Program-made: the position numbers and the translations under genes
Assembly: GCA_951640165.1 (NCBI GenBank)
Contig: OX621240.1
Coordinates: 38,382,713-38,446,712 of the forward strand
DNA length: 64,000 bases
DNA from: Pseudoips prasinana
Lineage: Eukaryota; Arthropoda; Insecta; Lepidoptera; Nolidae
Direction of reading: 5' to 3'
In this document: one piece after another, positions 1-10,076 of the stretch
Position numbering within the stretch: the first letter of the stretch is position 1
Layout of the letters: each line of letters opens with the position of its first letter
Notes under the pieces: generated by a model
Told to the model about the DNA's origin: nothing
What the model saw: only the letters and a program-made list of their open reading frames with translations
The model's database searches: none

Positions 1-1
1 A

Positions 2-2134
2 ACTGGTACTACCTCATTATTAAAAAATGCATGTCTAGAAAAACTATGTTATTATAAAACTGATTTTGAAAGCTGTAAACGAGAGATAGCGCTAATAAAT
101 TGGGATCTATATGCAGCAAGTATGAAATGTAATGAGTTTGTCCAATTTTTTTACAATAGTATTTACACAATAATAGAGAGATTTACTCCAAAGTCTAAAA
201 TATGTAATAACAGATATCCATCGTGGTTTTCAAAAAGTCTTATAAAATTACTAGCTACAAAATATAAAGCACACATTAGATTTAAACGATATGGAAATCC
301 AAGGGATTACGATATGTTTTCAATGCTCAGAACTCGGGCGAAAGCATTAGCTTGTGAATGTTTTAAAATCTACATCGATCGAATTGAGGAAGATCTCAAG
401 TTCAACCTAAAAGCTTTTTGGCGCTATACTAAAAGTAAACGTTTAAATAATAACATGCCCAGTCGTATGTACTATAAAGACAAGATCGGCAGCTCAGGTG
501 AAGATATTGTTAACCTGTTTTCTGAATACTTCTCGTCAGTTTACAGTTCCAGTACTACAAGTAGTTACTACCCTGATTTTGTATTTTCTAATCTATCGAT
601 TACTAACATACACATTGACAAGAAAGATCTATTGATTAAACTTCAAGATATTGATGTCTCAAAAAACGGTGGTTATGATGGTATTCCCCCTATCTTTATT
701 CGTATGTGTTCAACTGCATTGGTTACTCCACTGCACATAATATTTATCAAATCATTACAGGAGGGTACTTTCCCTGAGCTATGGACGATAGCCAAAGTTA
801 CTCCGGTATATAAATCGGGGGATAAATCAGATGTCTCTAACTATCGCCCTATCTGTGTTCTTAACTGTTTTGCCAAAATATTTGAAAGTTATATTTACAA
901 ACATGTATATAACTATGTCAAGCCCATGTTAAGTACAAAGCAACATGGGTTTGTCACAGGACGATCTACCAACTCTAATCTGCTTTATTACTGCAACTAT
1001 ATATGTGAATCTTTTAACTTCAAAGGCCAAGTAGACTCGATCTACACTGATTTTTCAAAAGCTTTTGATCACGTGGATCATTTGGCACTGCTTGCAAAAC
1101 TTCAAAGTATAGGAATACATGGAAACTTGTATAGATGGCTCAAATCTTACCTAGAAAATCGCTCACAGCTTGTCACACTAAACGGATATGACTCTATTCC
1201 ATATATAGCATCATCTGGCGTTCCTCAGGGCTCTAATTTAGGTCCCCTTTTGTTTTTAATATTTGTCAACGATTTACTGAATAGTGTCAAATGTGAATGT
1301 TTGGCTTTTGCTGACGACATAAAAATATTTAAACGAATATCGGATCATAAAGACTGCGAACACCTTCAAACTGACATGAACACAATTTTAAATTGGTGTA
1401 ACGAAAATCACATGTCATTAAATATAAAAAAGTGCCAGGTGATCACGTTTACTAAAAAGAAACAAAATGTTCTGAAATATAATTACCATATTGACAATAC
1501 TATAATTACGAGAGTTACAGAGGTTCGCGACCTGGGAGTGTTGTTCGACTCTTGTTTATCTTTTAGACCACACTATGACAATATTTGTAATAGAGCTAAT
1601 CGTATGCTCTCATTTATACTCCGAACCACTCGCCCATTTAAAAAAACCAGCTCCGTAATTATAGTATACTGTTCTTTGGTAAGAAGCATTCTGGAATACT
1701 GTTCTCCTGTATGGTCTCCAATCTACAGCACACATATTGATCGTATAGAGGCAGTACAGAGACGGTTTGTAAGAGCTCTGTGCTCAAAATATGGGCTAAG
1801 GCGCAAAATTCCAGACTATAGTGACCGGCTTCATAAATTTTCTTTGCCAACGCTACAAAGTAGAAGATGGATAAGCGACCTATGCACACTCCACAAAATT
1901 ATAAATGGTTCATTGGATAGTTGTCTCATTGAAAAGGTAAACATTAAAATACCATTGCGATCTGTTCGTATTCCACAACTGTTCAATGTACCCTCGAGTA
2001 ACAATAATGTATCACAAAATAACCCGCTTAATAGAATGTGTAGAAATTATAATGCTATTTGCTCACACGCAGACATATTTCACGACAACTTCAGCAGATT
2101 CAAATATTTTTTACTTCAATTTAACAAAATGTAA
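2..2134 (+). CDS. LINE ORF2, reverse transcriptase part, 5' end outside window
   Basis: Non-LTR retrotransposon polyprotein that would copy its own mRNA into nicked chromosomal DNA. The frame is open from the window edge; the first internal ATG is at 122, but upstream codons encode a typical linker (REIALINWDLYAAS), so the true start and the endonuclease lie off the window. The RT domain is intact: YTDFSKAFDHVDH (motif A, about 1045-1085), GVPQGSNLGPLLF (motif B, about 1219) and LAFADDIKIF (catalytic Asp pair, about 1303-1330). The C-terminal thumb-like region follows (RDLGVLFD, LEYCSPVWSP, IEAVQRRFVRAL). There is no internal stop in about 710 codons, so this is the best-preserved coding frame here. 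The family belongs to the Jockey/CR1/L2 group; the exact clade is uncertain. Confidence 0.93.
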   Translation, partial: TGTTSLLKNACLEKLCYYKTDFESCKREIALINWDLYAASMKCNEFVQFFYNSIYTIIERFTPKSKICNNRYPSWFSKSLIKLLATKYKAHIRFKRYGNPRDYDMFSMLRTRAKALACECFKIYIDRIEEDLKFNLKAFWRYTKSKRLNNNMPSRMYYKDKIGSSGEDIVNLFSEYFSSVYSSSTTSSYYPDFVFSNLSITNIHIDKKDLLIKLQDIDVSKNGGYDGIPPIFIRMCSTALVTPLHIIFIKSLQEGTFPELWTIAKVTPVYKSGDKSDVSNYRPICVLNCFAKIFESYIYKHVYNYVKPMLSTKQHGFVTGRSTNSNLLYYCNYICESFNFKGQVDSIYTDFSKAFDHVDHLALLAKLQSIGIHGNLYRWLKSYLENRSQLVTLNGYDSIPYIASSGVPQGSNLGPLLFLIFVNDLLNSVKCECLAFADDIKIFKRISDHKDCEHLQTDMNTILNWCNENHMSLNIKKCQVITFTKKKQNVLKYNYHIDNTIITRVTEVRDLGVLFDSCLSFRPHYDNICNRANRMLSFILRTTRPFKKTSSVIIVYCSLVRSILEYCSPVWSPIYSTHIDRIEAVQRRFVRALCSKYGLRRKIPDYSDRLHKFSLPTLQSRRWISDLCTLHKIINGSLDSCLIEKVNIKIPLRSVRIPQLFNVPSSNNNVSQNNPLNRMCRNYNAICSHADIFHDNFSRFKYFLLQFNKM

Positions 2135-2342
2135 TAGTAATTAACTTACATCTAATTGTACTTTTTAACTTAACTTAAGATTAACTCTAATTTAACTTAC
2201 AAAGAAGTATTGTCTACTACAAGTGTTGTGTACAGCTGTAACTGGATTTCAGATTCACTCACAATGTATTAATATAGTTGTATACTTTATATTATATAAT
2301 CTGATATCTGTAACTGTACCTTCTAAATAAAATAAAATAAAA
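2135..2342 (+). other. 3' UTR and AAATA-repeat tail of the first LINE
   Basis: About 190 bp of AT-rich untranslated sequence follows the TAA, ending in an AATAAA-like signal and roughly four copies of AAATA (2323-2342). Short A-rich repeats are the usual 3' end of CR1/Jockey-type LINEs. The tail abuts an unrelated open frame at 2343, marking the insertion boundary. Confidence 0.85.
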
Positions 2343-2702
2343 TATCGGCTACCAGGAAAACCTGGTACAACACGTCCGATAGTAGCAGAGTTCCAGACCG
2401 TTCAACTCAAACTGAACACATTGTCTGCCGTACGTGAATACAATAAAAACAAAAAGAGGGAGGATAAATTAAACACGGTGGCCCTCGAGATCCCCGGCCA
2501 ACGTCAAGCCGTATATATTTCTGACTATCTACCTGCTAGCTCCAAGAAGTTGTTTCATTCGGCAAGAGAGTTTTCAAATCAGAACAGTTTTAAATACTGT
2601 TGGACTCACAATGGAAATATCTTTCTTCGTAAAGCAGATGGTGAGAAACAAATACTCATTTCCTCAGAGAAGTACCTGTTGGACTTGCGTAAAACTCTGT
2701 GA
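2343..2702 (+). pseudogene. LINE ORF1 fragment with FP-type C-terminal domain
   Basis: The frame is open from the junction at 2343 (YRLPGKPGTTRPIVAEF) through the first ATG-like start at 2421 to TGA at 2702, so the start is missing, not short. The order of motifs (RPI near the start, 'AVYISDYLPASSKKLF', 'YCWTHNGNIFLRKADG', 'ILISSEKYL') matches the C-terminal domain shared by LINE ORF1 proteins and the baculovirus FP (few polyhedra) family, thought to serve RNA binding in retrotransposons. The N-terminal half was cut off by insertion of the preceding LINE or lies left of the window. The EN and RT frames of the same element follow downstream. Confidence 0.82.
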
Positions 2703-3222
2703 CTAACTCCTTGCTATATTACCGACTTATGTTTCTTACCTAATTTTATCACTGTATATCCTAGATTAATAATAAGTTACGTATATCCTTGCATGTTAAA
2801 TATTATATTGTATATCTGTGTTTTACCTGAATCAAAAATAATAATAGTTTGTTACCTATCACATAAAACAAAACGACACACTTTTTTGTACAAAAACACT
2901 TATATTACTTATCGTCTATTGATAGTATATTACCTAACAAATAATGCAAAAACACACAGATCTATGTACAAAATTACACATATTTTTACTACTAATCGTT
3001 CACTAATAGCTTATTGTCTTAAATATAATATAAAAATATACATAATTTTCTACAAAAACACTCATATATCTATTATCATATTTGTACTTATAAAAATATA
3101 CACACATTTACTTCAGTTTCAGCTATATAAGTTAAATAACCTTACATTCCCAAGCGCTAAAAAATGCACCTCGTCTCTGGTTTCGGTAGAATCATTATTT
3201 ATTTTCTATTATTAAATTTAAA
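2703..3222 (+). other. AT-rich spacer between ORF1 and ORF2 with degenerate repeats
   Basis: 520 bp, strongly AT-rich, between the ORF1 stop and the EN frame. Phrases such as 'TACAAAAACACT' and 'ATTACCTA' recur at about 60-90 bp intervals (2860-3110), suggesting a decayed minisatellite. A 140-codon open frame (2793-3215) is low complexity (I, Y, T, K rich) and I do not regard it as a gene. Confidence 0.5.
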
Positions 3223-3861
3223 ATGGCAAATACAAATTATATAAATAAAGAATTAGATTCTAATTCCTACGCGCATTCATATATTTGTCATCCAGAGGAT
3301 TGCAAAAGGTATCTTAATAGTAAAGCCCTTAAAATAATTCACTTAAATATATGCAGCATAAATAAAAATTTCGACCAATTTTGCGTAATGTTGTCTGTGG
3401 CAGATGTTTCTTTTGATATAATTGTCTTGACTGAATGTTGGTTGAGTAAAGCTAAAACATTGCCTACCCTGGAGGGTTATGTAACACACGCCTCAAAATC
3501 ATTATTAAACCAAAATGATGGTATAATATTCTACACAAGTAAAGAACTTACATGTAAAATAAGTGAACCCCTCTTTAAAGGAGGAAGTTGCATGGTTTGT
3601 CAGATTGACCAACTTTTTGGGATCGTGGCAATCTACCGTTCCCCATCTTTTAAATCTCCTAACGATCACCAAGATTTTATAGACAGTTTAAACAATATAT
3701 ACAATAAACTGACGACGCAACACTCGATCCTTATAGGGGACATGAATATAAATATTTGTTCTAATAACTCCGATCCTTTAAGCGATGAATATTTAACAGT
3801 TAATGCAACTCACGGCTTCTTTCCCACACATTCGTACCCTACTAGAATCAGCCAAAATAAC
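3223..3861 (+). pseudogene. LINE ORF2 N-terminal: APE-type endonuclease, truncated
   Basis: Apurinic-like endonuclease that nicks target DNA to prime reverse transcription. Visible: LNICSINKNFDQF (residues about 41-53), LTECWL with the metal-binding Glu (about 69-74), AIYRSPS (about 138), and GDMNINI (about 173), where GDFN is usual. The domain runs to 'THSYPTRISQNN' and then ends abruptly: the last catalytic block (SDH) and the linker to the RT are missing. At about 3861 the coding sense moves from this frame to the +1 frame, so a deletion of about 0.4 kb (estimated against the other LINE in the window) fused EN to RT out of frame. The element is dead. Confidence 0.88.
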
Positions 3862-5551
3862 GTACACCCGTTATCGCAACTTCTGCAATGGTCTCATTCG
3901 TAAGATAAAGTTGACTTACAACAAGAATCTCATAGACAGTGCAGGCTCTGACCCTAAAGCTCTCTGGAAAGCCATAAAAAACGTCACAAACACTCATAAA
4001 AATAATGACGGTCCTGAAGCACTCTTGAACATCCAGTCAGACCCTAAGCAGGCTACAAACTATGTTTGCAACTTTTTCTGTAGTATAGGCAGGAACTTAG
4101 CTAATAAAATTATCCATTCCAGTAATAGTACCACAGTTCTATTTCATGACTCAAACCTTTCAACATTCAAAGGAAGTAATTCAATGGTTTTATCAGAAGT
4201 ATGCGAAGCTGAAATAGATAGTATAATATCTCAGTTACGTCTGAACTGTGCCGTGGGTTGGGATGGAATATCATCTTACGCCCTTAAACTTTGCCGGGAA
4301 ACTTTGGTGCCTCCTTTAACCTATATTTACAACCTTGCAATAAATACTGGTGTGTTCCCTGATGCTTTAAAAAAAGCACTTATACATCCGGTCTACAAGA
4401 GTGGGGACAGAGACTGTGTCAACAATTATCGGCCCATTTCGGTTTTATCCGCTTTATCCAAAATAATGGAAAGGTTTCTAAATAATTCATTAAAAAAGTA
4501 TCTTAACAAATTCAATATTATTGCTAAAAATCAGTATGGGTTCAGGCCTGGTGTTTCCACTGAAGATGCTGTGATTGACTTAACCAATATTATTGTCAAG
4601 AACTTAGATCATAATAACAGATGCCTGTGCATTTTTTTGGATCTCTCCAAAGCATTCGACACTGTCTCTGTCCCAATACTACTTGATAAGCTGGAGAGCA
4701 TTGGTGTTAGAGGCATTACCCACAAACTATTTAAGGATTACTTGTCGAATAGAACTCAAAGAGTAAAAATTGGTGATCACTTAAGTGATGAGTTTCACGC
4801 CTCATACGGCACCCCACAAGGGAGTATCATAAGTCCCACACTCTTTCAGCTATACGTGAATGATCTCTGTACAATGTCACTTCCTCATACTGACATCTTT
4901 TGTTACGCTGATGACACTGCAATTGTCATAACGGGTCCTAACTGGCCACTAGTGAAAGAGAGAGCTGAATATTCTCTTAAACAAATTATGACCTGGTTGA
5001 TGAACAATTTGTTAACGTTAAATCTCAATAAGACACTCTATATCCCATTTTCTTTATCCAAAACTAATACTCCACCTTGTGATTTTAGTATAGTCGCCCA
5101 CAGTTGCCTCTCGGTTAATAACTGTGACTGTCAAAAATTAACTCAAGTCCATAACACAAAATACCTTGGAGTTCAACTCGACAGTAAACTGACGTGGGCC
5201 ACTCAGGTAGATACTGTCAAAACTAGAGCTAGAAGGCTAATCTATGTCTTCAAAACTCTGCGTGACACAACCACCCACGACAAAGTCAAAATGGTTTATC
5301 TGGCCCTCTGTCAGTCCATTCTCCAATATTGCATCCCGGTTTGGGGAGGGTGTGCTAAAACACATTTAATGGGATTGGAAAGAGCACAAAGAGCTGTGCT
5401 CAAAGTCATGAATAAAAAACCAATAAGGTATCCTACCTCTCAACTTTATGTAGAAGTAACTAACATACACAGTCACACACAGGCAAATGGCTTGTTGAAT
5501 GAGGTAGGAACTAAAAAATTGCATAGCCTATTACACTATAAAATTAGTTAA
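3862..5551 (+). pseudogene. LINE ORF2 reverse transcriptase, fused out of frame to EN
   Basis: RT part of the same element, in the other frame; recognisable sequence starts with 'YTRYRNFCNGLIRKIK' at about 3862. Motifs: NCAVGWDGIS, IHPVYKSGDRDCVNNYRPIS, CIFLDLSKAFDT (motif A), YGTPQGSIISPTLF (motif B) and CYADDTAIVI (catalytic YADD, about 4901-4925), all intact. The C-terminus runs through LEYC-like 'LQYCIPVWGG' to 'ERAQRAVLKVM' but then stops early ('TSQLYVEV' jumps to 'NGLLNEVGTKKLHSLL'), suggesting a second small internal deletion. The frame itself has no stop over about 560 codons, so damage is by deletion rather than slow decay. Confidence 0.9.
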
Positions 5552-5857
5552 TAATATTATTCACACAAAATATTTAATAATCTAACTACCTAACTTAATT
5601 TATTTAATACCTATAATTGTTTTTTTTTCTTAATTAGATATATATTTTTAAAATTTTTTTCTTTAGTTCGCTTGTGTTTATTTTGTTTCTTTATATTACC
5701 TAGATACTAGAACTACATAATGTATTTGTTGTAAGAAGTATGTAAAAAGGGAGCTACATCTGCCAACAAACTGTTATGCAGTTAGACAGGGGTATCAAAA
5801 AGTTTGTAAAGGATTTTAATTTAAAATGAATAAACTTTTTTTCAATTTCATTTCACA
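5552..5857 (+). other. 3' UTR and tail of the second LINE
   Basis: AT-rich untranslated region ending in 'AATGAATAAAC' and a short TTTCA repeat at about 5838-5857. The tail motif differs from the AAATA tail of the first LINE, so the two elements belong to different families. Confidence 0.65.
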
Positions 5858-6075
5858 CTCACGAATTTTCGCCTTTATAATATTGGTAGGATGATGAACA
5901 TAATAAATGACACCATAACATCAAATAATTACAAAATAATCTTAACAGGATGTCTGGTGCATACACACCTCATCGGACGACCATCTGGATGACTGGAAAA
6001 ATCGTTTGTTGACAGGATTTAAAGTAGCTTACGCCTTTTTTTTCTTGGTCTTGAGTCTTATCTCTTTCACATATG

Positions 6076-6436
6076 ATAAATAAATAAAAAGGGTTTTTAT
6101 TCACGTAGACTTTAAAAAAGCGCTTGTAAATAGTCAGAACATGTTCGCAGTAATATATAATTAATTTATAACTATTTCTAGGTACATATAGATATTTAGG
6201 TATACGGATTGTAGGAAATAATTTATAATAAGATTTATTTTATAACAGTAACGATATTTAGCTAACTAAAATTAAGTTATTGTCAAGGATCATGTGTAGG
6301 TTTAATTATCTAAATTTTTACTACATATTGTCTGAATGGTTCTGTCTATATTAAGGTACGAATTAAATGTTATCATTATGGCGGACCTTGTGTTTATAAC
6401 GACGGTCGCGCTTTAATGCTACCACCGGATCTTAAC
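6076..6436 (-). repeat. Dispersed repeat A, copy 1
   Basis: Carries 'AAAAAGCGCTTGTAAATAGT' near its left end and the complement of 'CGTCGTTTTAAACACAAGGT' near its right. Other copies: 9005-9094, 15485-15975, 37545-37700, 58165-59425 and 62745-63035. Read on the minus strand it ends with AATAAA-type sequence, so it is probably a LINE 3' region or a SINE-like element. No protein domain is recognisable. Confidence 0.7.
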
Positions 6437-6829
6437 ACCGAAAGCGAGTACTTTAACAATTCCTTAAGGATTATGAAAGTAAATTTGCTTAATATTTAAA
6501 ATTTACCCTAAGTCTAAATTTAGTTTCAAATATTTATGGAATGAATAAGTTATTCGTGCTGGGTTTCTGAATAAACTCAGTAAATTGATGACACCCCAGA
6601 GGAAAAAACTCGAAAGTAACTGGACAATGTTCTCGTAAGATATTGTTACATATTTATTTCGTTCTAAACTTAGCAGACAAGTAAGTTTGTATTTAACAGA
6701 ACTAAATCAACAAGTCTGAAAATTACGTTTAGACTGTTTAAAATATGTTTAATGACCTAAATAAAAAAAATCGTTTTCCAAGTTAAATATAAACTATCCA
6801 AGTGTGCGGAAAAACAAGTTGTAATAATA
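6437..6829. other. Unassigned AT-rich sequence
   Basis: No coding frame, repeat or structured element recognised. Confidence 0.4.
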
Positions 6830-7055
6830 ATAATATCCTGGGACATTATTCACACACGGCCATCTGATCCCAAACTAAGCAGAGCTTGTACTATGGAAAC
6901 CGGATAACTTATATCCTACATATTCTATTTTTCTTTTCTAAATAAATACTTATATAGATAATTTACACCCAGACTCAGGACAAACAGGGCGCAGGTCGTG
7001 GGAATCGAACCCACGACCTGCGGCGGGAAAGGCAGCGTATCTACCAATATAATTT
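6830..7055 (-). mobile_element. SINE S2, copy 1
   Basis: On the minus strand a tRNA-like head (B-box-like 'GGTTCGATTCCCACGACCTG', complement at about 6990-7015) is followed by an AT-rich body and the conserved end 'GGATCAGATGGCC' (complement near 6845). The body matches copies at 11346-11625 and 53935-54180. The head cannot fold into a full cloverleaf, so this is a SINE rather than a tRNA gene. Confidence 0.75.
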
Positions 7056-7365
7056 ATACCCCCAATGTCTTTATCCGATGGGGCATGCTAGACGATAGGA
7101 CCGGATAACGGCCAGAACTGAAGACAATACGAGAATGGGGATGTAACATTGTCAACTTAGACACTCCAGAATGCTGCTAAAGTAGTGCTTCTAAGTAGGA
7201 AAATCCCTAGAAATCTTCTTGGCCTGACCGAGGATTTGAAAACGCTAGGAAAGTTGAACAAGCTACCGCTAGACAAACGAAGCAGTCAATAACGAGTAAA
7301 TTTTATAACAATTAAGGAAGGAATGCAGAAGGCGGTTTTGTTGACGAATGCCGAGATTGTGCGGA
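7056..7365. other. Unassigned sequence
   Basis: No feature recognised between the S2 SINE and the palindrome. Confidence 0.35.
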
Positions 7366-7539
7366 AATTTTTCTCCATGTAGCCCATATATTATACGAGT
7401 TGTATTTGAATTAGAAATCCCTTATATTGTAATATAAGGGATTTCTAATTCAAATACAACTCGTATAATATATTGTAATATAAGGGATTTCTAATTCAAA
7501 TACAACTCGTATAATATATGGGCTACATGGAGAAAAATT
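7366..7539. repeat. Perfect 63-bp inverted repeat with a third nested arm
   Basis: Arm 7366-7428 is the exact reverse complement of 7477-7539. Between them, 7431-7473 repeats the first 43 bp of the right arm in direct orientation. The left arm can therefore pair with either of two partners; arm 1 and the middle copy form a palindrome with a 2-nt spacer (GT). No coding potential. Perfect identity suggests a recent origin, or an assembly artefact. Confidence 0.9.
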
Positions 7540-7555
7540 GTAAATAATATCTATA

Positions 7556-7866
7556 CCTACATATAATAAAATCGTAGTAAAATCAAAACTGTACATTGAA
7601 TATTTTTTTAAAGGATACTTCAGGCGTGATCTAGTATCAATATCGAAGCCAAAATATAGTTTTTAGAATTTTTGTCTGTGTGTCTGTATGTATGTCCGGG
7701 CTAAACTCAAAAAGTACTGCATGGATTTACATCAAATTTTGCATGAATATTACTAAGAGGTCGGGTCAACATATAGGCTACATATTATCACGCTATCACC
7801 TACGGGGAGGAGCCGTGATAATTTATAAAATTTAACGCTGGTAAAATCGCGGGGCACAGCTAGTTA
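7556..7866 (-). repeat. Dispersed repeat F, copy 1
   Basis: Minus-strand copy beginning (right end) with the complement of 'AGCTGTGCCCCGCG' and ending (left) at 'TATAATAAAATCGTAG'. Closely related copies: 27777-28095 (+), 48868-49184 (+), 56101-56404 (-); diverged 33722-33888 (-). All are about 300-320 bp with the same ends. It looks like an RTE-type 3' region or a non-autonomous element; no protein is encoded. Confidence 0.75.
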
Positions 7867-8002
7867 GTAATAAACATGTGATAACAATATCTAATAATAA
7901 GGTAAGGTAAATCTCTTGGTGGTCTACGTATACCTTGCAAATCGAAAAGACTATCCCCATGTCCACGTATCTAGAAGTAAACCAACATAACAATAATAAT
8001 AA

Positions 8003-8505
8003 ATAAGCTAGCTATTAGCTAGAGAAAGCCGCAGGTTAGCTAGGGTAGGCTCCTCAGCGGCAAGGATCGCTTTGGCCCCTTAACGCGTCATCGGTGATCC
8101 CATGCAACTAATCACATTATCTCTTAGAATTCTGTCCTTTTGCCCCCTGAGCTGTGGCCCGAACCCCAAAAGGGTGGCCTCGGGTATTAGTCGTTTAATT
8201 TAAGCTACTGGTTAAGAGGCTTCTGCGCTAGCCAAATGCTCATTGCCTTCAATTCTTTAATATTAATATTGGGCAACTAAATTTCAAAATAATAGATTAG
8301 TAACTTGTTAGTTATAGGATTTTAGTTAGTTTTAGGATTTAAGAAAATATATCTGATAAAACAGACCGCACGGACGGACTAATTATTTTTTTGTAATTTT
8401 TATACTGTATTCGACTATGTTTATGTACTGCATTGTGAGCTTGACAAGTACAAGTGTATGTTAATACCCAAGTGCTGAAATAATGAAATTTATTTCATTA
8501 TTTCA
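8003..8505 (+). repeat. Dispersed repeat H, copy 1 (probable LINE 3' end)
   Basis: About 500 bp from 'AGAAAGCCGCAGGTTAGCTA' to an ATTTC-type tail ('GAAATTTATTTCATTATTTC'). Matches 38396-38815 (+), 17098-17580 (-) and 57842-57995 (-). The A/T-rich short-repeat tail and AATAAA in other copies fit a LINE 3' UTR. Confidence 0.7.
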
Positions 8506-9004
8506 TAAGGCGCTAACACCGGATCATTAGTTCTTAAGCAATAGTTGTGAGATAGACTTGCAGTATATGCGCATAGGTGTCATAAGTGGTCTAATTTATC
8601 AGCGTCTCAGTGGTCAGACCCGGTTGTAGTCTTAAGACAACATTTGTCAAGTCACATCAGAAGCCAACTGGTCACTCTGACTTAAGTATACCCACAACGC
8701 CAACGCGTAACAAACAATGAGATTCATGTTCCTTTTTTAAATGCACTGATGAAATAAAACATGATAAGTTTCAATAATTACAAATTTACATTGCATTTGC
8801 ATTGAACTATTTCGCTAATTCGTTAAACATATTACAAAATTAAATATTCAAATTAGTGATCAATTAAATAATAAACCTAATGAACTACATTTACAATCAA
8901 CTGAATTGCGAGTCTAATGCATAGTAATTATAGTTATGGGCAACATTTATTTTGAAAATATTTGGTGTGTTATAGGAAACAGTAATAATTTTAATATTTA
9001 AATA
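8506..9004. other. Unassigned sequence
   Basis: The first about 200 bp has mixed composition, then AT-rich. No feature recognised. Confidence 0.35.
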
Positions 9005-9094
9005 AATATACACAGTTCTTATCACATAGATTTTAAAAAGTGCTTATAAATAGTTGGAACATGATAATATTACATATTAGATATTTAATTCTAG
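9005..9094 (-). repeat. Dispersed repeat A fragment
   Basis: Short diverged piece of repeat A ('TTTTAAAAAGTGCTTATAAA'), directly followed by an RTE-tail element. Confidence 0.5.
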
Positions 9095-9335
9095 GTCATC
9101 ATCATGTCAGCCAAAGTATGTCCACTGCTGGACAAAAGCCTCCCCAAAGAATGGTGGGATATGCCATAATCGCCACGCTTGGCAAACGGGTTGCCGATCG
9201 CAGTTTGATGGTCATAGTTCACGGAAAAACGCTGCTGCCCGTTCTCTGGTAGATATTCCCTCGGTCGATTACTACGCCCCCTACGGGATGAGATGAGGTG
9301 ATGATATTCTATGCCGTCACCACACAGCAGGTACA
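9095..9335 (-). mobile_element. RTE-tail SINE-like element E, copy 1
   Basis: On the minus strand it ends with 'GTCCAGCAGTGGACATAC' and a TGATGATGA tail, the same 3' end as the RTE coding fragment at 28314-28710. The 5' part carries no RT coding. Copies or pieces: 11785-11975, 17040-17096, 17712-17850, 18143-18460 (+), 42508-42825, 55985-56620. Probably a non-autonomous element mobilised by RTE enzymes. Confidence 0.72.
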
Positions 9336-9937
9336 ATAAGATTATTCGATTGTGACTTATATTTGATCAAGTAGAATATAATTTAATTTAAGATAATAAT
9401 GCTTTAAGTAATGGAATCAGGCGTTACTTTGCGGAAATCCATAACAATCAAAATACTAAATCAATATGCTCGAAGGTGACTGTCTCCTTCGAGCCCTCGA
9501 CGAGTTAGCAGCCCTTGAGAATGGTCCGTGGAGGACTGAAACACGTGTTGGGTATAGTACTGGCGCATGTAATTTGCTTTTTTATATTGTCCTTCTTGCA
9601 TGTGCACATTTTTGCGGGTGGGAGGGCGGTGCAGATTGCATCCCAGCATGATTAAACTGACGATTGACGGAATTGACACTGCATATTGATGTTGTATTTT
9701 GATTAATAATGCTTAAGTTAAATAAGTATTTCTTGAAGTTATTGTCAAATTGGTTAGTTATATAAGGTTATTGAAATTCTCAATACTTATAGTGTTAGAT
9801 ACATTTAAACATCTATTAAAAAAACCCACAACCCCAACTGATCCGTCGGGTCACGAAACTGATACGGGTTATTTCCTTAAAGTGTCCCGATGGCCGCCCA
9901 ACAGCCATGAGGAATAATAATGCAGGAAGTGAGTTTG
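9336..9937. other. Unassigned sequence with a small hairpin
   Basis: 'CTCGAAGG' and 'CCTTCGAG' (9468-9492) form an 8-bp stem. Otherwise nothing recognised; overlapping short open frames on both strands are not convincing. Confidence 0.35.
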
Positions 9938-10076
9938 TACAAACGCCAGCACATCAAGCTACCCCAATCTGTCAAATTTCCCCAATTGAAAGTGAACCTT
10001 ATGCTTTTGTGATAAAGTTGAAAATCTATAAAAAAAAATTGACAGATTGTGGTAGCTGGATGTGCTGGCGTCTGTA
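9938..10076. mobile_element. 139-bp hairpin MITE, copy 1
   Basis: Flanked by TA on both sides. The ends are inverted repeats of over 40 bp (left 'CAAACGCCAGCACATCAAGC', right 'GCTGGATGTGCTGGCGTCTG'), so most of the element can fold into one hairpin. This copy has CAAACG where the other four have CAGACG. TA flanks and length point to a Tc1/mariner-type MITE; the other copies are at 31790, 37983, 44660 and 63243. Confidence 0.9.

Noticed and set aside
2793..3215. A 140-codon open frame between LINE ORF1 and ORF2
   Set aside because: Low-complexity AT-rich translation with no family resemblance; it coincides with degenerate repeats.
1..5857. Possible viral origin because of the FP-type domain
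   Set aside because: The domain is shared by LINE ORF1 proteins; the adjacent EN and RT frames and short-repeat tails identify non-LTR retrotransposons, and no viral structural gene is present.
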